NCBI GenBank assembly: GCA_030141605.1
Contig: JAQGDQ010001507.1
Location: forward strand, 1 to 37,313
Direction: 5' to 3'
DNA from: Tubiluchus corallicola
Taxonomy: Eukaryota > Priapulida > Priapulimorpha > Priapulimorphida > Tubiluchidae
Length of the DNA: 37,313 bases
A model generated the notes under the pieces. It saw only the letters and a program-made list of their open reading frames with translations, was not told the origin of the DNA and did not search any database. Made by a program: the position numbers and the translations under genes. Shown one piece after another: positions 31,530 to 37,313 of this stretch (position 1 is its first letter; every line of letters starts with the position of its first letter).

Positions 31530-33000
31530 GTCATCCGTTTCGAGGAGGCCAGTTCGGACATCATGTCGACCGCCATCACTAAATCTCCCGCTCATATTTC
31601 CGCATTTACATCGTTGCTGTACTCCACATGACATAATTCTTTGTCGGATGGCAGATATAGACCAGCAATAAACTAGTACTATTACTTGTTGTTGCTAGTA
31701 ACATATTTTACTCTTATATATTTCTAGACGTTGTATTTTTACGCCTGACGATTTAAGTATTTGGTACTCAGAGCACACATGTTATTCGTCAGTTGGTAAA
31801 CCAAATGTCTTTTATACAGGAAGTACAGTAGTTTGAGAGGTTTCTGTTTGCGCATGTGTGGTACTGTAGATGAGTAGCAATTACCAAATATTGAAATATT
31901 TTTGAAGGGTAAATTGATTTAAACTTTGTTGTTGGACAAATTTTCTTTACTGTACAGCAGCTGTCTGTGTTTTGGATATATCAGAAATACTGCGAGTTTA
32001 CTATGCAAAGTTTGCACTTTATTTTAGAAAAACATTCGTGTAATAATACCTTTTTCATTGTATGTATCAGGAGTGTTTGAGATAGTATGTTTATTAATTA
32101 GGTAATAGTTCTCTTTCTGTCGCTGGAGTGTCAAACATTTTCACTTGTGATTTATGCAATCAAATGTACTATTACCATATAATTAAATTTGTGGTGCCAC
32201 CTATACTTCATATAGTTTATTATTGTAAATTGACCCAATTTAAAATCCAGTTTGTTGTCATGCTCTGTGCTGCTCAGTCATCTACACCTGCTGGACTTCC
32301 CATATTTATTTATTTACTCGCACATAAATTTCATTAAAACAAACACAGACACACGTACTTTTACAAATTATGATTAGTTACATATTTACAAAAAACTACA
32401 CCCAAAAATGTACAGCAAAAAACAAATGCAATAAAAAATAAAAAAATGTCAATATTAACTTTCAAATCTTAATGAATGCCGTAAAATTTTTTATACACAT
32501 TTAGTTCTCTATAATTAATGCTAAAATTTCAGTATTATGTTCGTGTTACAAAAACAGAAAACTCTTGCTTATAGTGACTTACAATGTCAAAGATCCTTTA
32601 ATATTTAATTTTCAGTTAAGCTGCATTCCTATCTAGAAATGTGTCGTCTTACTTGTTTCGGCTTAGATATCATCAGTTTGAAATGTACATTATTTTTGGC
32701 AAATATATTTGACATTATTATGTTATTTGACATTGAATACCGGACTTTATAACATCGCAAATGTAAGTCAAATGTGATTTACAGTTGCATGCTGTGCTAG
32801 TGAGGTAATCAGGTAAGTTCAGCCGGTACATGTGATTTGGGTAGCTCTGCTAAGGCTAGCCTGGTGCTTTTTCTCTGAGCAGCACAGAACACTGGAGTTT
32901 CGCCTGTAAAGTTTTGGGGCGGCGTAGAATCAGATTATGATCGGACATCTTATAATGATGAAGAACAGTGAGCAAATACGCTTATGGAACTAAAAGCCTT
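31530..33000. other. no gene recognised
   Basis: AT-rich DNA between the Gypsy gag and the LINE, with a slightly GC-richer 120 bp at the start whose plus-strand frame is unrecognised. Confidence 0.4.
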
Positions 33001-33009
33001 GGCAAAAGA

Positions 33010-33570
33010 CTGATGAACTAAAAAACTAAAAAAAACTTTGCGCAAATTTTCCTCGCACAAAGTTTGATTTAGCATATAGAACAGCAATAGGAAACATACA
33101 AATTCAGTTAGCAAATAAAACAGCGGCTGATGAGATGCTGAACAAGTGGAAGCCTGAAATCTTAGGAGGAACCATGCGAGTCAAACGCCCTTTATCCCCA
33201 TGCGCTGGCTTAATCAGAGATCTCGACCCTCACTCATTGACATCACAAAATACTACAAAGTAGTTAAAATTGATAGATTTAAGATTAAAGATGGCAAAAA
33301 TCATGTTTGACAATAACAACGACCTCAATGATGCAATCAAGAATGGCTTGTATATAGGGTAAATGAATTGCAGTGCAAATAAGAGATCACCGCTAAGATG
33401 TTACAACTGCCAAAGATATAAGCATGTAGCGAAGATATGTACTAAGAATGTAAAATGCGGTAAGTGTGTTGAGAAACATAATGCCAAAGACTGTAAGTCG
33501 GAACAATTTAAATGTGCAAAGTGTGGTGAAGCTCACCCAGTATGGAGTAGAATTGTTCAGCATACATAAC
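33010..33570 (+). pseudogene. LINE ORF1 (gag-like, CCHC zinc knuckles)
   Basis: Degraded N-terminal sequence (IFPRTKFDLAYRTAIGNIQI region, LGGTMRVKRPLSP) resembles the RRM-like part of Jockey/I-type ORF1. It leads to three knuckles: CYNCQRYKHVAKIC (CX2CX4HX4C), CGKCVEKHNAKDC (CX2CX4HX4C) and CAKCGEAHPVWSRI, where the last Cys is lost. ORF1 coats the element's RNA. Stops at about 33,262 and 33,361 and several shifts show decay. The pol ORF follows about 130 bp downstream in the same orientation. Confidence 0.8.
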
Positions 33571-33699
33571 AGAGGCAAATCAACTGAATTCGTTCTGATA
33601 TGGACTCAGGCAGGCTGAGCTTTAATCCAAAGCTATAAAACTCTGCCAAATAAATATTTTATAAATATATAAAACCTTTTTGAAGGTCACTAATACCCA

Positions 33700-35090
33700 C
33701 ACTCAGGTGGTGTAGCGTTATGTGTGAGGAATGATCTGGAGAGTAACACGGTAATTATTCCCAATGCAAATCCTGATTTAAATGCAGTATCTTGAAACTT
33801 AAATCAGTCAAGTTGTTAATATGTTCTGTTTACATTATACCTAACTCGACAGAATCCATGAAAAAGTGGCTAGTTGAGTGATTTTGCAAAACAACATGGA
33901 ATTCACTACACACTTGCTATGGGCGACTTTAATGCGCGAAACGTAATCCGGGACAGAATCGATAATGAGCATGGTAAACTACTGCTAAATTTTTCTGTCA
34001 GATAACAATGGGGAATTTGAAATACTGGCACCTAACGCACCAACGTTTAACTCTGTCATCGGAAACAGTGTAATTGACCTAATATTAGCATCGCGCGAAT
34101 TAACCCTCCGACTGTCATCACAAACAGTAAAGAATGACATTGAGCTTTTTAGTGGTGCTCCCCAAATTTGTCACTACCCTGTAGTAACCATATTAGAGAG
34201 TCATAGACAGACTCCAGCAAAAAGTCGGCTAGTGTTCGATTTTAAAAGCAGCAACTGGATTAATTGGTGGCACTCATTAGAGACACATATACAGTCTGAT
34301 TTTGAAAACGTACTAGAGTACATAGAAAAAAAAGATGCGTATAATGTGTGGACTTGGCTGTTGGACAAAATAAGCAAAGCTAGTGATGCAACTCTAGAAA
34401 ACAATAACAGAGCACAGCAAGCCATTTTGGACAAACAGTCAATCGCAATTATAAAAAAAAACTAAGGGAACTCATGAAAAGATATCTACGTTTGTTTATT
34501 TTTGCAAATTGGCTGAAAAGATTCTAGAAAACAGATTGCGACTGTTTCTTAGTGAAGATAACTTGTTAGAAGAATTTCGACCAGGGGGTAGTACAACCCG
34601 ATATCTGACGAGACTAATCTCAGAAAATTATAAAGTAAACTAATCGAGAAAAGAGGCTGTATTGCAGTGTTTTGCGACTTTAAAAAAGCATTCGACAGTG
34701 GGTGGTTAGACGGTTTAATCTGGAAGTTGTATCACAAAGGCTTACGGGGCAACATATTGGACCTCATGGTAGCGTTTCTAAGAGACCGTAAAATTTGTTT
34801 AAAAGTTAATAATCACCTGTCGAACAAATACTCTTGTCAGATAGGGTTACCCCAAGGTACTGTGCTGTCCCCAATTTTATTTGTGTTCTATGTTTCGGAT
34901 ATGTTGCAAACAATTGAGACAGTTAACTTTCATAAATTTAAATATGCCGATGACAGCACATTTCTAGCAGCAGGCAGCACTATGAATAAGGCTTATACAG
35001 CAGCACAAGAGCAATGTGAAAATTTGTTTAAGTGGTCGTCTATTCTCGTCTATTGTCAGCAGATTTTTAATGAAAGCATTAGATAAACCA
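33700..35090 (+). pseudogene. LINE ORF2 (AP endonuclease plus reverse transcriptase)
   Basis: The endonuclease part shows HSGGVALCVRNDL, then LAMGDFNARNVI with the conserved GDFNA, NSVIDLILAS, and a degraded SDHxPV site (SGAPQICHYPVV). A linker (34,232-34,465) continues to about 34,465. An internal deletion joins it to RT block 0-1 (KILENRLRLFLSEDNLLEEF), then CDFKKAFDSGWLDGLIWKLY, GLPQGTVLSPILFVFY and FKYADDST with the catalytic ADD. The reverse transcriptase primes from nicked target DNA in intact relatives. Multiple frameshifts and stops make this inactive. Motif order fits the Jockey/I supergroup; finer clade is uncertain. Confidence 0.88.
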
Positions 35091-35226
35091 GAAAATGATG
35101 TAGTTACATGTGAAATTCAACTTATTGATCAGCTGCGTAATATGGGCCAATGAAAGCATTAGATAAACCAGAGGATGATGTAGTTAGGTGTGAAACGTAT
35201 TGATCAGCTGCGTAATCTCGGCCAAT
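35069..35226 (+). repeat. 80-bp tandem duplication
   Basis: AATGAAAGCATTAGATAAAC begins at 35,069 and again at 35,149. Both units continue through ATGATGTAGTTA and ATTGATCAGCTGCGTAAT to GGCCAAT. The second unit lacks a few bases. It sits at the point where recognisable LINE sequence ends. Confidence 0.9.
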
Positions 35227-35289
35227 ATTTTAATCATTTTTTGGCTAATCACATAACAAAAACTAAATTGTTTTTAAAGATTACAAAAG

Positions 35290-35710
35290 CTGTAGAAATT
35301 GCCGTAATGATACGTTGACGGTCAATAATTTGGACAACACCGACATCAAATATAATAAAAATTAAGTGGATAAATATATCAAAGTTTTATGGAGTAGAAA
35401 AATACAACATGTAAACCAGTTGACCGGTAATCCGCGAGAGTTAATTCCTGTATTTACAACACCATTAGATTTACCAGTCAGTAAATATGACAGATTTATA
35501 GAAACAAGTGCATTAGCTCTTCTACTTGGAAATCATGTAGATATGTATAACTACTAGGATATGTATAACTGATTCAGGTCTGTGTGTTTGGGGTTTGGGC
35601 TTAGAAAATAATGACATCCGAAACATTGACAGAAAGAGAGGCACTAATGTAATTAAAATGTATATAGATATTGTAAAAGAACTAACCCGAAATGATCTTA
35701 TAGTAAATTG
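35290..35710 (+). other. unrecognised coding-like remnant
   Basis: An open frame at 35,366-35,557 (VLWSRKIQHVNQLTGNPREL, then PVSKYDRFIETSALALL) is followed in another frame by RGTNVIKMYIDIVKELTRND, ending at a TGA near 35,710. The residue usage looks protein-like, and the position suggests the 3' part of the LINE or cargo, but no family is evident. Confidence 0.25.
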
Positions 35711-36059
35711 ATTATACATTGATTTTAAATATTGGTTATATATTTAGAATAAGTAAATCGTAACGCAAAATTATCAGCTTGTCTAGTAAGAAATTTATTT
35801 AATGTACATAATTGTAAAGACTTATGGACGGCGTATTCATAATTTTCAATAAAGATTTTTAATAATAAGAATAATCTCTGCTTTTTGCTGCTGAGCAGTC
35901 ACTAAGTCTTTCAAAGTTCAAATCAGCTTTCTTATTCTCTTCTTGTTTCAACCATCAGAGTGAATTAATCACTTAATTACAAATTAATTCAAACTCTCAC
36001 AAATTAAGTCAATTTATGTAATCAGTTTCAAAACTTTCAAAAAAGATTAACCACTTTTA

Positions 36060-36520
36060 GCCTTCGCTAAAATTTGTACGTAAAATTTGCAACAGTGTTT
36101 TGTAACATTTCCACTAAGCTATTAGATCACTGTGCCTGCATATCATTTTGCTCTCTCAGCGTTTTACTCAGAAAACAGGCTAAAATTGCGCTATCAGCAT
36201 TTTAACTCAGACAGAACAGGATGCGTTTTACCATTTTACACCGTCAGCGTTTTTACGCTATTGATAGACAAAGGATGTGTTTTACCATTTGGCACAGTCA
36301 GCGGTTTTACGCTATTCATAGACCAGGATGCGTTTTACCATTTTACACCGTCAACGTTTTTACGCTATTGATAGACCAGGATGCGTTTTACCGTTTTGCA
36401 CCGTCAGCGGTTTTATGCTATTGATAGACCAGGATACGTTCTACCGTTTAGCACTGTCAGCGTTTTTACTCTATTGTAAGGCCGGGATAGGTTGTCATTT
36501 TGCTCCTTCTGCCTTTTTGC
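36060..36520 (-). mobile_element. element B, right terminal arm
   Basis: From inside outward it carries GTACGTAAAATTTGCAACAG, then GATCACTGTGCCTGCATATC, GCGCTATCAGC and the array, matching 15,133-15,590 closely and the left arms in reverse complement. Inner sequence below 36,060 does not match element A, so the inner edge is truncated or replaced. The outer end is near CTCCTTCTGCCTTTTTGCG. Confidence 0.75.
36218..36500 (-). repeat. 53-bp tandem array, five to six copies, inverted
   Basis: AGGATGCGTTTTACC-like words start at 36,218, 36,272, 36,325, 36,378 and 36,431 (steps of 54, 53, 53, 53). The same unit read on the minus strand corresponds to the left-arm unit. Because 53 is not a multiple of three and the unit lacks stops in all frames, several overlapping open frames appear here; none is a gene. 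Confidence 0.93.
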
Positions 36521-36567
36521 GTAATCGATAGTGTATTGTATAGGAAACAATTTGATGATATACTTTT

Positions 36568-37113
36568 TGTTATGCAGTTGTGCCATAATGAATGTTTTTT
36601 TAAGACTTAGATTTAACAGAAACTTGTAGTATCTTAGGGAGGTGCTGCCATCTTTTGGCTGTAAAATTAATTTACCTGTCTCTTAAACTGTTTACTGTAC
36701 AATCTATTTACATGCCATTTACTGGGTTTCAACTAAAGTCAATGAGCTGTAACAGGAGTCCTGGCTATTGTATGTTGGTCAGTAGTAGTTCAGGTCTCAT
36801 AGTCTGCTGGTGAATAGTGTAATTGGTGAATTTCATAATGTAGTTTGTCAATGTATGTTGCTTTAAATTATATTTTTGTGGTTTTTCCTGATTTGCTAAA
36901 CTGAGAAGTTAATGCTTTAATTTTTGTTATAGAGTGTTAAACTTAGGTGAATTATTAAGTTAAACTTCCCTAAACGTTGCTTTTACTTTTATTTCAGACT
37001 GCAATTTATGTTGAAACCTACCCCCTCTACACCGGCTTCACTTCTTCATTTTTTTTGACAATAAAGGAATCAACCTGTATCAAAGTGTTCATCATTTTTA
37101 TTTGGTTACAACA
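36568..37113 (+). repeat. possible LTR
   Basis: It starts TGTTATGCAG and ends GTTACAACA, giving a short TGTT/AACA terminal inversion. AATAAAGGAATC near 37,063 could be the polyadenylation signal, and a gag-like ORF starts 62 bp later. There is no second copy in the window and no clear TGG primer site after the end, so the boundaries are tentative. Confidence 0.3.
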
Positions 37114-37174
37114 TGCAGGCAGACAAACTGGACAAAACATTTCAACATAAATTCAACACTTTCAATAGGAATTA

Positions 37175-37313
37175 ATGATGTCAGCTTCAGAGAAAAAGAC
37201 AAGGAGAACTGTTGCAAAGTCAGCTTTGACAAGGGTACTGAGAAGACTTCGAAATTTAATTGAAGAGGAAGACAGTGTGCAAGAAGTTAATCGCCTGGTG
37301 GATGCTGTGGAGG
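37175..37313 (+). CDS. start of a gag-like ORF, cut by the window end
   Basis: Two ATGs in a row at 37,175 open a frame that stays open to the window edge (46 codons): MMSASEKKTRRTVAKSALTR, then a basic-acidic helix with LRRLRNLIEEEDSVQEVN. A short basic start followed by an amphipathic helix rich in Arg, Leu and Glu is typical of BEL/Pao and some Gypsy gag N-termini. Unlike other coding pieces here it has no visible lesion. Family assignment needs the sequence beyond the window. Confidence 0.4.
   Translation, partial: MMSASEKKTRRTVAKSALTRVLRRLRNLIEEEDSVQEVNRLVDAVE

Noticed and set aside
31428-31671. Two opposing 68-codon frames
   Set aside because: Mutual shadows over the end of the decayed Gypsy gag; no family recognised in either.
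36132-36531. Three overlapping open frames with repeated peptide words
   Set aside because: They are a by-product of a stop-free 53-bp tandem unit read in successive frames, not repeat proteins.

Overview
The window is AT-rich, gene-poor, transposon-laden DNA from an invertebrate animal. BEL/Pao-type gag and reverse transcriptase (a family restricted to animals), Ty3/Gypsy pol, LINE remnants and glycogenin/POMK-like/glycosyltransferase fragments all point to a metazoan. I cannot fix the phylum; a sponge or cnidarian would fit. Nothing prokaryotic is visible, and almost every coding stretch is broken by frameshifts or stops.

Layout. 1-4,460 is a rearranged patch of glycosylation-related gene pieces. 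It starts with the C-terminus of a nucleotide-diphospho-sugar transferase (Nucleotid_trans type), whose last 222 bp recur inverted at 2,809-3,030 as the end of a decayed full-length copy on the minus strand. In the loop between the two arms lie a SAP/coiled-coil ORF (gag-like) and, overlapping it in another frame, a truncated glycogenin pseudogene. Upstream of the minus-strand transferase is a POMK/PKDCC-like kinase fragment.

5,511-15,600 is element A: two long, inverted, imperfect terminal arms, each carrying an array of 53-bp tandem repeats (foldback-like). Just inside the left arm is a 5'-truncated BEL/Pao gag zinc-finger segment. About 25,003-36,520 holds a second copy, element B, with the same left arm, the same gag junction, a longer BEL fragment reaching into reverse transcriptase, and a right arm matching A's right arm. 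The interior of B has been filled by other repeats: a 28-bp minisatellite, a LINE RT fragment, an LTR end with primer-binding site and a SCAN-like Gypsy gag, and a nearly full-length but decayed LINE.

Between A and B lie a LINE C-terminal fragment (15.87-16.23 kb), a minus-strand Ty3/Gypsy pol (RNase H, integrase, C-terminal tail; 18.79-21.48 kb) cut at a nested palindrome containing a 496-bp MITE-like element (21.48-22.22 kb), a G/T-rich minisatellite, an (AT)n run and a strongly strand-asymmetric C/A-rich tract. The window ends in a possible LTR followed by the start of a new gag-like ORF.

The genes do not form a working pathway; the window is best read as layered transposon insertions around a few degraded host gene copies. 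The most interesting structure is the pair of foldback-like elements that share a captured retrotransposon fragment.
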